NCBI RefSeq assembly: GCF_023101085.1
Contig: NZ_CP064703.1
Span: 372,001-436,000 of the forward strand
Length of the DNA stretch: 64,000 nt
Source of the DNA: Bradyrhizobium sp. 170
GTDB taxonomy: Bacteria; Pseudomonadota; Alphaproteobacteria; Rhizobiales; Xanthobacteraceae
Reading direction: 5' to 3'
Below are positions 8,874-18,410 of this stretch, in pieces. The translations under genes and the position numbers were made by a program. Positions within the stretch are counted from its first letter, which is position 1, and each line of letters starts with the position of its first letter. The notes below the pieces were generated by a model. It worked only from the letters and a program-made list of their open reading frames with translations, was not told where the DNA came from and did no database searches.

Positions 8874-9941
8874 CTATGGTCGCGCCTCTAGGATCATATT
8901 GAAGGGTGTCTCCGCCGCTCGGCGCACACTTGAGAAGCCGCCACTATGGATGACCTCGCGCAGCTTCTTTTCGCCCGCCTGAGCACCGAGAGCCGCCCCA
9001 ACTTCTTGCGACCGAGACGTAGGCAGGCAGATCATGGTCGAGCCGGCGTAGTAAAGGCGTCCGACCGGGTTCAGGTTTTGCTGCAGTGTGTCGCCTGCCA
9101 TTGGCTCGACGATCATCCAGGTCCCATTTGATTTCAGGGACTGACGGATGTGGGCGGCTGCGCCTGCAGGATCACCCATGTCGTGCAGACAATCGAAGCA
9201 GGTTACGAGATCGAAGTCTTTGCCGGGATAGTCTTTGGCTAGTCCCACGGCGAATTGCGCGTTCGCGGCAACGCCATGGCTCTTGGCGTGCGCCGTGGCA
9301 TCACGGATCGAGTCGGGATGAAAATCGTAGCCGACAAATTTGGATTTCGGGAATGCCTTGGCCATCAGGACGGTCGACCAGCCGTGTCCGCAGCCAACGT
9401 CGGCCACGCGTGCTCCAGCCTCGAGCTTCTTCACGACCCCTTCCAAAGCAGGCAGCCAAGCCGAGACGAGGTTATTGTGGTAACCCGGCCGGAAGAAGCG
9501 GGCTACCGCACAGAACATGCAGCTTGCTTGATCGCCCCAAGCAACACCGGTGCCCGACTTGAACGCCGTCTGCACCTTGGGCTGATTGTCGAGCATTGCC
9601 GCCATGAGATCGAAACCGCCCATCATGTAGACAGGGCTCTCCTCGTTGGCGAACACCATGGCTTGCTCGGCTGGCATTGCGAACTTGGCGGTCGCGGGAT
9701 CGTAAGACAGATAGTTGGATGCTGCCTGATGCGATAACCATTCACGCAAATAGCGTTCGTCGACCTTTGCAGCCTTGGCAAGCTCCATCGACGTCATCGG
9801 TCCGTTGGCATGGATGGCCTTGTAAAGACCCAGCGTGTCACCAAGGCGGACCATGGCGATGCTGGATGCGCCACCAAGATCCGACAGCATCTGGCCTATG
9901 AAGTCGTTGAGTTTGCCTTCATCTATGTTCGTAGCAGGCAT
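8874..9941 (-). CDS. Class I SAM-dependent methyltransferase
   Basis: A 355-residue protein with two parts. Residues 10-110 form a winged-helix/dimerisation segment (MTSMELAKAAKVDERYLREW) of the Rv2258c-like type. Residues 165-340 are a Rossmann methyltransferase with motif I VADVGCGHGWS, the acidic motif II region FVGYDFHPDS and a later DLVTCFDCLHDMGDP. Such proteins often act on small molecules with an O- or N-nucleophile, but the substrate cannot be predicted. A very strong ribosome binding site (GGAGGT, 8 bases before ATG 9941) fixes the start. It is monocistronic or leads into the small frame at 8801. Confidence 0.85.
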   Translation of the reverse strand: MPATNIDEGKLNDFIGQMLSDLGGASSIAMVRLGDTLGLYKAIHANGPMTSMELAKAAKVDERYLREWLSHQAASNYLSYDPATAKFAMPAEQAMVFANEESPVYMMGGFDLMAAMLDNQPKVQTAFKSGTGVAWGDQASCMFCAVARFFRPGYHNNLVSAWLPALEGVVKKLEAGARVADVGCGHGWSTVLMAKAFPKSKFVGYDFHPDSIRDATAHAKSHGVAANAQFAVGLAKDYPGKDFDLVTCFDCLHDMGDPAGAAAHIRQSLKSNGTWMIVEPMAGDTLQQNLNPVGRLYYAGSTMICLPTSRSQEVGAALGAQAGEKKLREVIHSGGFSSVRRAAETPFNMILEARP

Positions 9942-10083
9942 GGACGTACCTCCTTCGTTGGTTACTCACTGAATCATCCATTTCATTTGTCGATCCAACA
10001 GAAGCAAATCGGCGGACGGGAGGCTGCGGCCGACCAGCGGGCACCACAACAGCCATGGAGAGTGTCCGCCATGAGGGTGTAGA

Positions 10084-10359
10084 TTACGGCAAGGGCATCA
10101 GTTGAGTTGGTGGCGATCTCTTACCCAAAGGGCAGCCCGTTCCCCCCTTGGGGGACTGAATCTGAGCGGGAGGCTCGTTGGAATGGTTCGAATCAGATGC
10201 CGATGACTTGGTCGCGCTCACAAACTCGGTTACAGCAGCGTTCGATGACCATTCCACGTAGCTAACAACGCCGAACGCAAGTGCGAGCAAGACGAGAAGC
10301 TCGACCACCACTGTGGTGCCTATTCCTCGCCAATGGATTTGGCTATTGAATAGTGGCAT
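10084..10359 (-). CDS. Small single-pass membrane protein
   Basis: A 91-residue protein. Residues 14-34 form one transmembrane helix (TTVVVELLVLLALAFGVVSY), with a short basic N-terminus inside and a Ser/Asn/Pro-rich C-terminal tail that probably lies in the periplasm. A GGGAG ribosome binding site stands 8 bases before the ATG. No family is recognised. It is separated by 142 bases from the methyltransferase gene and by about 1.1 kb from the cyclase/ATPase gene. Confidence 0.55.
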   Translation of the reverse strand: MPLFNSQIHWRGIGTTVVVELLVLLALAFGVVSYVEWSSNAAVTEFVSATKSSASDSNHSNEPPAQIQSPKGGTGCPLGKRSPPTQLMPLP

Positions 10360-11463
10360 CGCTCGTCTCCCGAAACCGGGTTAGCGACGGCCTTAAATCA
10401 CCTCGCAATTTTCAAATGTGAAATGCCTCACGTCTCACGGTCACTTGATGCCGAGAAAGAACGCCGGACGTCTTTCTGCTTGGGCGTTACCGTCGCGCAA
10501 TGAACATCACTGGGCAGAGGAAACTTAAGAGGTACCAATGACAGTGCGGTTCCGCTGGTGCGCCAGTCGGCGGATCGGAGACAGGGCAGCGATAATGAAT
10601 CACCACATCCCAGAACAATGCCTGATGGCGACGGTTAAGGAATTAACGTGGTCTGTTGGCGCAGGACGCGCGCATCGCCTGGAGTGTTCTTGCCCATGGT
10701 CGGACTTCGAGACGAGGCTGAAGAGTATCAAGAATCGTTGGCAAGACGGACGCAAATTCTTCGATCGGAGCAAGTAGACGAAGGGCTGTTGCCAATCGCG
10801 ATTTGGCTGATGCTGTCGTTGTCAACCTCTTGAGATATTCTTGGGGCGGTTCCGGCTGGTATCAAGCGGGAGATTATGGTCCGGAACGGTATGGGCGAAG
10901 GATCTCGATCGGGCGTTCCGGGTACGGCAGAAAGCAGACTTCGCCAACAAAGGCGCCACTTTCGGCTTCCGGGGGCACAACGTGCCCATTGCGTTTTCGA
11001 GGACCTTAATCCTGTGAAGGTTAAAGCCGAAGCAACAAGCGCCTCCGGGTAACTTGCATTCATTGTTCATGCACATGACCGGGGAGCGGTACGGGAGCTG
11101 GCAAGTGAGGGCGGCATAGACACCGCAGATCCTCTTCGGATCTCGCATCACGGCCGCAGTAGTCGGCTCTTTTCGCAACAGCGGACATCGTCGCTGATCT
11201 CGCGTTCGTCTGCAAAGGGCCACTTTCGGCCTCGAAGGTCGACGCTGTATTGCCTGGCAACGGAGTCGGGTAACGGTTTAGCCTGACGTGCAGCACTCGG
11301 CGGTCGTATCGCCCCACGTAGGACGATGACGGCGAAAGCGAAAGTGGACCAAGCATGATGGGACGTGTTCGGCGAGCGCGCCGCCTTGGTCCTTTCTGCT
11401 GATAAACTGACTCTCCGTGCGGGACTGGGTTGATTGTCACGTCTATCGCACAACTGAACAAGT
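10360..11463. other. Long intergenic stretch with degenerate repeats
   Basis: I find no gene with a credible ribosome binding site or family resemblance in these 1.1 kb. A short frame at 10695-10833 (MVGLRDEAEEYQESLARR) looks helical but is unsupported. Two segments, 10925-10990 and 11175-11240, share CCACTTTCGGC and GCAGACTTC/GCGGACATC-type phrases with the gaps at 1.5 and 6.1 kb, so this is largely decayed interspersed repeat. Confidence 0.5.
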
Positions 11464-14400
11464 CTAATATCGTCGACGCAAGTTGCGGGCTGCTTCAATG
11501 TGCCAGGACATTCCCATCGTCTCAAAGCAGTTCTCTGCTTCGTCTAGCAGCTTGATTGCGTGCCTGTGCTCTCCGCGAGCAACGCGTATCTCTGCATCGC
11601 AGAGGAGCGTGACCGCAATCTCGTGGCGCGCTCCTCTGGCAAGGGCGTTCTTCATCGCCAGAGCGAGATACAATTCCGGCGGCTTCCGTGCGTGTCCAGA
11701 AGCCGAGGCGCGAGCCATCGCGCGATAGGACATGGCTTCGCCCAATCGATCATGCTTTCGACTGCTCAACAGCGCGCGTGCAGCATGGCGCCTCGCTTGC
11801 TGCCACCGCTCACATTCGACCAGGCTGTCTGCCAACCACCCATGATTTAATGAGACGAACAGCCCTCGATTGCGGTTCTCAAGCCATGACGTGGCATCTA
11901 CGATCGCCTGCAGTGATTTTTGGGATCGTTGCAGCATCCAACTCGCGTATCCACCCAATGAAAGGCTCTGGGCATACAGATACAGGCTCTTTACACGCTC
12001 CGCGACTTGCTGGCCCTTGATCGCAGATGCTCGCGCAGCCTCCCAACGCCCCTGCCACAAATTGACAGCGCTTTGTAAACAAAAAATCGATGACTCAACC
12101 TCATGGCCCGAGTTTTGAACTGCCGCCAGGGATTCCTCGAAACATGCGTGCGCCTGCTCGAACAGCCCGCGGTCACCCAGCACCGATGCCTTGCAAGCCA
12201 GTGAGAAGGCGAGTGCAACGGGGAGCCGGCCGGGTTTGCGGAATTGGCGCTTGATCGTGATTGCCTCGTCCAGCAACACCAGGGACTTGTCGTACTCCCC
12301 CGCCGCCGCGCAGGCCTGCCCCAGCACCGCTCGAATTTGCGCGGCAAGCGGTTCGTCGCCGACGGCCGTGGCACGTACAAGCGCGGTTTCAAGGTGGCGC
12401 GTGGCATAGGCCAGCTCCCCTAGCGCATAGTTGATGTATCCGACCCAATATTCAGCTCGCGCAAGCGCGCGCTGATCTTCATGAGCCGTCGCCAGGACAA
12501 CCGCACGTCGTAGAAATTCAAGCTGCTTCCTCGACGGATCAAATACGCAGGCCAAAGCCAAGCGCTGCACTATTGACATCCAGCGTTCATAGTTTTCCAG
12601 GGATGCATCCGGATCGAGAGCGGTGAGAGCAGCGCCGTACTGGATTTGCGCGCGGTCCAGAGCTGAGGCGGCGGCGGCCTTGTCTCCCGCGGCTTCTGCG
12701 TACTGAGCGGCTTCGGCCACCTGCCGGCATGCGCCGTAGTGATACGCAAGCAGCTCCCAGACTTCTTCTTGCGCGCCGGACGGCCCATGTTCTCTCAACG
12801 TGTCCGCGATACGTTTATGCAGCGCATTGCGCTGGTGCAGGCCAACCGAGTCGTAGATCACGTCGCGCGCAATGCCGTGCTTGAATCGAAGGGTTCCCGA
12901 TTGTTCGCCGGGAAAAATGAGATCTTGCACAGCTAGCGTTGCGACGAGTGGATGACTTTCCCCACAGCCCGTGAGCCTTTCAAGTAGCCAAGCGGGGATG
13001 ACATTGCCAATAACGGCTGCCGTGCGAACCAAATCAATCTGCTCGGGCTGCAGTCGTTCGACACGGGATTCGATAAGCTTGTCCAGCCATGCTTCGCCGC
13101 CGTGAATGCGGCCAATGTGATGCTGATCCGGGCTGTCGTGAGCAACGGAGTGGCACAACTCCTCGATAAACAGCGGATTGCCGCCAGAGAGCTCCCTGAT
13201 CTTTGTAACAGTGAAAGGATTGGTCCCAGGCACCAACTGACGAATGATTTCCTCGGACTCGTCGGCGCTGAAAGGCGCAAGATGAAAGATGGTCGCACCA
13301 CCGACCGCCACGTTGCCATCCCCAAGCTCGCGGCTTGCGACGAGCACGAACAATGTCCGATTATCAAGCCGCCTTATTGCTTCGAGCACCTGACGCGACG
13401 CGATGTCCGCCCACTGCCAATCGTCGATGAACAGCACCACTGGTATCGAGGTGACCAGGACATCGAAAAGCCTGCATATCGCGTCAATGGTGTTTTCCAG
13501 AGCAAGACTGCGCGATTCCAATTGAGCGCCCACGGCATCCAGCGAAAGGGCGCGCGAGAACTCAAGCCGATAATTGAGGAGATCGGGGTCCATCTCTGCG
13601 AGTGTCTTCTCAAGCACCTCGGTGGCGAGCGCAGCCGTCATTCCATAATCCAGACCCAGCAACGATCGGAGAATCTGAAGGAATGGCTGCAAGGGTTCAG
13701 CGCTGAGATAGCTTTCGCAGTAGCCTCGCAGTATCCGGCAATCGGAATTTGCTGGGCCGCGGAGAAATTCGTCGACGAGCCGGGTCTTTCCCATGCCTGC
13801 CGGCCCAACGACAGCGACATATTGCGGTTTGTCTCTGATGACGTCGTAGAGGCTTCCTTTCAGGGCCTGGAATTCGGTTTGACGGCCCACGAAAGGCGTC
13901 AGCCCCCGCATAGCCCGGGCTTCAAAGCGGGTACCCACCAGCGCACGCCCCAGGATCCCATAGACGATGATCGGTTCGGTTATTCCCTGGATGCTGAGCG
14001 CGCGGCTGGCGCTTGTCTTGTAGAAATGACTTTCAGCGCCCAGCGTTTCCTTGCTGACCAGAATCTCATCGCTTCGCGCGGCATGGGATAGCCGCGATGC
14101 GATGTTCACGGTGTTGCCGAGCAATCCGAGGCGTCCGTGAACGTCGTCCCCTTCAGAGATGAGCACCAATCCCGAATGAATGCCCGTGTGCAGACGCAGG
14201 CGAGAAACGTTTGGTGGGAATGTATCAAACCGGAGGTTTCGAACCAGGTTATGGAGATCAAGCGCCGCTTCGGTCGCTCGACGACCATCGTCCTCGTGTG
14301 CTTCCGGGTATCCGAAGCTTGCCAGCAACCCGTCTCCCTGGATTTGAACGATCGTTCCGCCGTGCTTTGGTACAATATCCTCGTAGGCGCGACGAAGTTT

Positions 14401-14550
14401 CAGCAGCAAGTCCGAAAAGTCTTCAGCCTCCATGGCGCCCGCGAGGCGCACCGAATCCGACAGGTCCGAAAACAGAATTGCAAGGTATCGGCGCTGGGAA
14501 CTGTCTTCCCCATTTTGGCGACTTGACGAGTCAATTATTGTTGTCGCCAC
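11464..14550 (-). CDS. Nucleotide cyclase-ATPase-TPR signalling protein
   Basis: A 1028-residue protein read from GTG 14550, after AGGAGGGC. Residues 20-190 form a class III cyclase domain with both metal aspartates (D29 in ILFSDLSDS, D73 in IQGDGLLASFG) and a substrate-side NTVNIASRL. Residues 218-500 are a STAND/AAA-type ATPase: Walker A GPAGMGKT at 249-256 and Walker B VLFIDDWQWAD near 368. Residues 590-1020 are helical TPR-like repeats. Proteins of this build sense an unknown ligand through the TPR part and are often encoded beside the pathway they control. There is no C-terminal LuxR helix-turn-helix. It lies 288 bases downstream of the peroxidase-P450 gene on the same strand and may serve it. 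Confidence 0.88.
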   Translation of the reverse strand: MATTIIDSSSRQNGEDSSQRRYLAILFSDLSDSVRLAGAMEAEDFSDLLLKLRRAYEDIVPKHGGTIVQIQGDGLLASFGYPEAHEDDGRRATEAALDLHNLVRNLRFDTFPPNVSRLRLHTGIHSGLVLISEGDDVHGRLGLLGNTVNIASRLSHAARSDEILVSKETLGAESHFYKTSASRALSIQGITEPIIVYGILGRALVGTRFEARAMRGLTPFVGRQTEFQALKGSLYDVIRDKPQYVAVVGPAGMGKTRLVDEFLRGPANSDCRILRGYCESYLSAEPLQPFLQILRSLLGLDYGMTAALATEVLEKTLAEMDPDLLNYRLEFSRALSLDAVGAQLESRSLALENTIDAICRLFDVLVTSIPVVLFIDDWQWADIASRQVLEAIRRLDNRTLFVLVASRELGDGNVAVGGATIFHLAPFSADESEEIIRQLVPGTNPFTVTKIRELSGGNPLFIEELCHSVAHDSPDQHHIGRIHGGEAWLDKLIESRVERLQPEQIDLVRTAAVIGNVIPAWLLERLTGCGESHPLVATLAVQDLIFPGEQSGTLRFKHGIARDVIYDSVGLHQRNALHKRIADTLREHGPSGAQEEVWELLAYHYGACRQVAEAAQYAEAAGDKAAAASALDRAQIQYGAALTALDPDASLENYERWMSIVQRLALACVFDPSRKQLEFLRRAVVLATAHEDQRALARAEYWVGYINYALGELAYATRHLETALVRATAVGDEPLAAQIRAVLGQACAAAGEYDKSLVLLDEAITIKRQFRKPGRLPVALAFSLACKASVLGDRGLFEQAHACFEESLAAVQNSGHEVESSIFCLQSAVNLWQGRWEAARASAIKGQQVAERVKSLYLYAQSLSLGGYASWMLQRSQKSLQAIVDATSWLENRNRGLFVSLNHGWLADSLVECERWQQARRHAARALLSSRKHDRLGEAMSYRAMARASASGHARKPPELYLALAMKNALARGARHEIAVTLLCDAEIRVARGEHRHAIKLLDEAENCFETMGMSWHIEAARNLRRRY

Positions 14551-14838
14551 AGCAGCGCCCTCCTGTTAGGTCGGCAACTCCAAGGTCATCCCGACCCCAG
14601 CTACAGCACTCAGTGAGTACGAACAGCTCCCGTCCTCGTCAGGGCAAACCGTATTCGTGACCGCGACGACACTTCCCTGAGCGACGGACTTGCCAGAAAT
14701 CGCAAGGCGTCATCGGTCTTTCGAGCCGGCTCGCCGAAAGTTGAGGCCACGATCTTATACCGTCTTGCCTATCTGTGCGAGCGCAGAAGTGGCGGCGAAG
14801 CGGGAGCATTTATGCGGCTCGCCCCTGCGTCAGCGGCC

Positions 14839-17800
14839 CTAACGCATGCTCACGGCCAATTGCACCGGCGACATGGTCGGCCGCAGCCTCGTCGATCCGA
14901 GCAATCCGGCCAGCATGCCGAGCATCACGCCGATGGCCATTTCGTAGCCCGGGCAGGCGTGCGTGGGATGGTTTTCCTTGCTGCGGTTACCTCCAAAGAT
15001 GGTGTACAGGCCGTCGCCGTCGACCTTGTCGTTCATCAGGCATTCTTGCGTCGCCGAGACGATGCTCACCACGATCCGGTCGCCCGGATTCACTTCGACT
15101 TGTCCAAGAGAATGCTGCACAAGCGCTGTGCGCCATGCGAGCTCCGGAACCGGCCGCAACAGCAAGGTTTTCCTGAGCGGTGGCATCAGGATCCTGCAGG
15201 CTTTCTCCAGGGAGTCCCCGGCTTCATCGCCCAGATAGTCGAGCTGATGGTCCCACAGCGAGCGGCTGTTGACCCATTCGTACAACACCCCGCGGATGTT
15301 GCCGTCGACGGTGGGAAGAAACCCCATCATCACGCCAATCAGCGTGCTCGTCAGCAGCTCCTTGTCCCCGGAGAACGCGTCGAACAACGCGTTTCCGATT
15401 TTGCCCAGGCTCCTTTTGCCATTATTGCCCAACGCGTCGAGGAGCCGGCGGACTGCAGTGTTTGTCGCTCGTCCGTGCTGTTCGCCAATCCGGGCCGCCT
15501 CCGGCCCCGGGTTGGGCTGGAACATATAGCGTGACGGCGAATGGAAGTGACCCGGGCAGGTCGGATGATCATCGGGCCGCCAATGCCAGCCGCCGCCCAC
15601 CACGTGCTTGCCGTCTGGCACGCCAAACCACTCGGCGCTGAGGTCGGCCAGGACGCTGTCGACAATGTCTCTCACCTCCAATTTCCTTTCGGTGGATCCG
15701 GCGACGAGCAAGCGCAGCGTATTCCGCGTATGCTTAAGGGCGCTGTCGAACGCGTCCTTACGGGTGACATTCATGATCGCTTTGTTGGCCGGGCAAGCCT
15801 CGGCGCGGTACTTCGACGTGGGTAACCTGTCATCGTCCTTGCCCAGATAGATCTCGCCGAAGGACGCGCGCATGCGCTCGGCATAGCCGGTCACCGTGTA
15901 CCGCCGTTGGCAGTTATTGAACACTTCGTCCACCCGCTTCTTGCTGCATACCAACACCCCGTGCGGCGTTCGCAGCACCCCGCCGTGCAACTCCCGGATC
16001 GCCGCCCATACTGCCTGGCTGGCACCGGACAGGCGTGGGCCCATGTCCTCGAGCACAATCTTCCATTGCTCCGCCGCCGCCTCGAAGCCCTGCAGCTTCT
16101 CGGCTAGTCCCAGTTTGGCGATGATCGCCGCGCCCTTCTGCGCATAGCCAGCGAGCTCTAGCGTACGCCGGTCTTTCTTCTTCGGATCATCCTTGTCCTC
16201 AAGGCACTCGATCCTTGCCGCGTCCGCGGCGATTTCCTTGAGTTCGGCGATCGCCTTGATTGATGGGATGAAGGCGTAGAGACCCCATTCCAGCTTGACG
16301 ATCGGCTTGTCCGGCGGCAGCGGCACCACGTGCTCCATGCCGCTGTCATCGTAATAGACGAAGCTATGCGGGTCACCTTCCTGCGGCACGCCGAGGAACG
16401 GATCGCGCAGCGCCGAGTACGTATTCCGGTCGCTGCTGTTGCTGCCGCTCAGCCAAGCCTGGATGACCTCGAACTGCTCAGCGATCGACGCGTTGTATGC
16501 CATGAAAAACAGGCCGCGTTCGGCATCCGGGTTTTGATTGAAGGGCGGGCCATAGGACATGCCGCGTCGCATGATCCGAGGCACGGTGCGGATGTCGTCC
16601 CGGGTGCTGCGTGGATTGGCGCGCCGGATATGAGATTGGAACGGACACGCCTTTCCGTCTGGGTCTTTCGAATAGTCGAAGTCGTTACCAGTGATCATCT
16701 TGCCGTCGATTAAGACTTCGCCGTTGGCCGTGCGCCCCATGAACTTCGCCTTGACGACCCCTGCTGCGCGGCTCCCGTTCAGCACATCGTCCAGCACCTT
16801 GACGTTCTGCTTGAGCTTGCGCACCACCATGAAGGTACTATCATCCCACAGCTTGCCGGTCAGCGCCGGATCGCCGAAGGAATTCTCGTAACCCAGCAGC
16901 AGGTCTCCAGGCGTGATCTGGTCGGAGTAGGCCGACTTATGCTCGGACGCTTCCACCTTTGGCTGGCTGATGCCATCGACGAAGTCGAAGTGGCCTCGAA
17001 CATTCCCGCTGACGGGGTCGAGGAAGCGCCGCATGGACTGCACAGAAAGGATTTGTACGCCCTTGTTGACGAGCTCTTTATTGAATCGCGCGATCGCCTC
17101 CGACAACGGATGCTCGTCGTTGTTGAACTCGTGCGATCCATTCGAAGACCGCTTGCAGGTGTACTGGACGATCGCATGGACTGACGACAGTTCAACGCGG
17201 TCAGGCTTGCCTTGCTTCGACCGGTTGCGCTCAGGGAGGGACCATTTGGTCGGGTGGTTGTAGAGCCGGTCGCCGAGTATGCCGGCCCGCGCGGCCATCC
17301 CTTCACGAAACTCGAATGGCAGCAGTCCGAGGGTGCCGTTCGGCACGCCCGCAAGCGCCAGCCCCTGGATCGTGAATCCCAGATTGACGAAGGGGACCTC
17401 ATTCGCTGCCCCATGTATTGCGGCGGTAGTTCGCTTTATTTCCGGCTCAAGGTACGCCAGCATGTCGCGCGCTGCCTTGGAGTCCTTGAAAGCGACCAGC
17501 AACAGGCATGCATCCGTGGCGCCCGTGTACTGCTCGATGATGCCACCCTGAACGTTCTCCGTGTTCCACTTCGCTTTTTCAGGGTCAGATTGAGGGCGCG
17601 GCTGAGATTTGGAGAACCAACTCAGCGCGGCTCGTTCAGTAGGATTGCTCCTCTGTTGCGGGTCCGTCCCAATCAGTTGCTCAGCGCAGTCCCCCAACAG
17701 ATGCCTTGCAGCGCGCAGCAGAAAGCCGCCGTCGTCCCCAAGCGGCGGGTATAAATCGGTTAGACGATACAATGCGGTCAGGGCCGGGATCGCCTGCGCA

Positions 17801-18372
17801 AGAATCGAATGGGAGGCTTTCTGACCGTCGTGCGGCGGCCGCTCATGATCCCCACGCTGGTCCGTCACAACTTTTCGCCGAAGATAGTACAGGTCGTTCA
17901 CCGTGAGCGAACTGGCGTTGTAGAAGAACTGAGTTTCGACCTGGGCCGATCGAACCCAGCCCGCGTAGGCGGGGAAATTGTGGCTATTGGAGTCCAGATA
18001 GCCTTCGCAATTGCAGAAGATCACATCTAGAAGCGGTCCCAGATCACGCCAGATGCGGCGCATGTAGGGCTCCCATCCGCCGTCAAATGCGACCGAAAGC
18101 AGTAGCCGCCGTGGCGGATCCTCTCCGACAATCGCAAGGCGGAAGGAGTGAAGCGCTCGAACCCGATCGACCGCGTCGGCGATCAATGGCGTCGGCTCCG
18201 CCTCCAACGACGAAATCCGCAATGTGTTCAGCGTTCTCAAAAGCGTTCGTACCCGGGTATCGTAGCTGCGCGAGTCCAGTGCCGGGATCAGCCCGGACTT
18301 GATCGTTGCCACCAGGGTAAGGTCGCTGACACCCAACAGACTCTTCGATTTGCTCTGTAAATCAATCTGCAT
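14839..18372 (-). CDS. DyP-type peroxidase fused to cytochrome P450
   Basis: One intact 1177-residue frame with two predicted haem modules. Residues 1-270 are an N-terminal region of unknown function (LLLSVAFDGGWEPYM, then CEGY near 123). Residues 280-700 match the DyP peroxidase fold: D466 in FDFVDGISQP, H581 in CPFQSHIRRANPR as the expected proximal haem ligand, and R603 in RRGMSYGPP. A charged helical linker covers 705-795. Residues 800-1177 resemble a shortened P450, ending with FGGNRSKENHPTHACPGYEM, where C1140 would be the haem thiolate. There is no signal peptide. The gene begins 38 bases after the patatin gene, so the two are probably co-transcribed. The order peroxidase-then-P450 recalls fungal and animal fatty acid dioxygenase fusions, but with an unrelated peroxidase fold. 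The substrate is inferred, not shown. Confidence 0.85.
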   Translation of the reverse strand: MQIDLQSKSKSLLGVSDLTLVATIKSGLIPALDSRSYDTRVRTLLRTLNTLRISSLEAEPTPLIADAVDRVRALHSFRLAIVGEDPPRRLLLSVAFDGGWEPYMRRIWRDLGPLLDVIFCNCEGYLDSNSHNFPAYAGWVRSAQVETQFFYNASSLTVNDLYYLRRKVVTDQRGDHERPPHDGQKASHSILAQAIPALTALYRLTDLYPPLGDDGGFLLRAARHLLGDCAEQLIGTDPQQRSNPTERAALSWFSKSQPRPQSDPEKAKWNTENVQGGIIEQYTGATDACLLLVAFKDSKAARDMLAYLEPEIKRTTAAIHGAANEVPFVNLGFTIQGLALAGVPNGTLGLLPFEFREGMAARAGILGDRLYNHPTKWSLPERNRSKQGKPDRVELSSVHAIVQYTCKRSSNGSHEFNNDEHPLSEAIARFNKELVNKGVQILSVQSMRRFLDPVSGNVRGHFDFVDGISQPKVEASEHKSAYSDQITPGDLLLGYENSFGDPALTGKLWDDSTFMVVRKLKQNVKVLDDVLNGSRAAGVVKAKFMGRTANGEVLIDGKMITGNDFDYSKDPDGKACPFQSHIRRANPRSTRDDIRTVPRIMRRGMSYGPPFNQNPDAERGLFFMAYNASIAEQFEVIQAWLSGSNSSDRNTYSALRDPFLGVPQEGDPHSFVYYDDSGMEHVVPLPPDKPIVKLEWGLYAFIPSIKAIAELKEIAADAARIECLEDKDDPKKKDRRTLELAGYAQKGAAIIAKLGLAEKLQGFEAAAEQWKIVLEDMGPRLSGASQAVWAAIRELHGGVLRTPHGVLVCSKKRVDEVFNNCQRRYTVTGYAERMRASFGEIYLGKDDDRLPTSKYRAEACPANKAIMNVTRKDAFDSALKHTRNTLRLLVAGSTERKLEVRDIVDSVLADLSAEWFGVPDGKHVVGGGWHWRPDDHPTCPGHFHSPSRYMFQPNPGPEAARIGEQHGRATNTAVRRLLDALGNNGKRSLGKIGNALFDAFSGDKELLTSTLIGVMMGFLPTVDGNIRGVLYEWVNSRSLWDHQLDYLGDEAGDSLEKACRILMPPLRKTLLLRPVPELAWRTALVQHSLGQVEVNPGDRIVVSIVSATQECLMNDKVDGDGLYTIFGGNRSKENHPTHACPGYEMAIGVMLGMLAGLLGSTRLRPTMSPVQLAVSMR

Positions 18373-18410
18373 GGCGGCTCCCTCGTTCCTGATCCCTACA
18401 ATTGAGTTCG

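Noticed and set aside
13102..14091. Plus-strand open frame of 329 codons inside the cyclase/ATPase gene
   Set aside because: The minus strand encodes clear cyclase and Walker motifs; the opposite frame has no recognisable sequence.
14839..18372. True homologue of fungal Ppo/linoleate diol synthase
   Set aside because: The peroxidase half shows DyP motifs, not those of the animal haem peroxidase fold; similarity is in domain order and gene context only.
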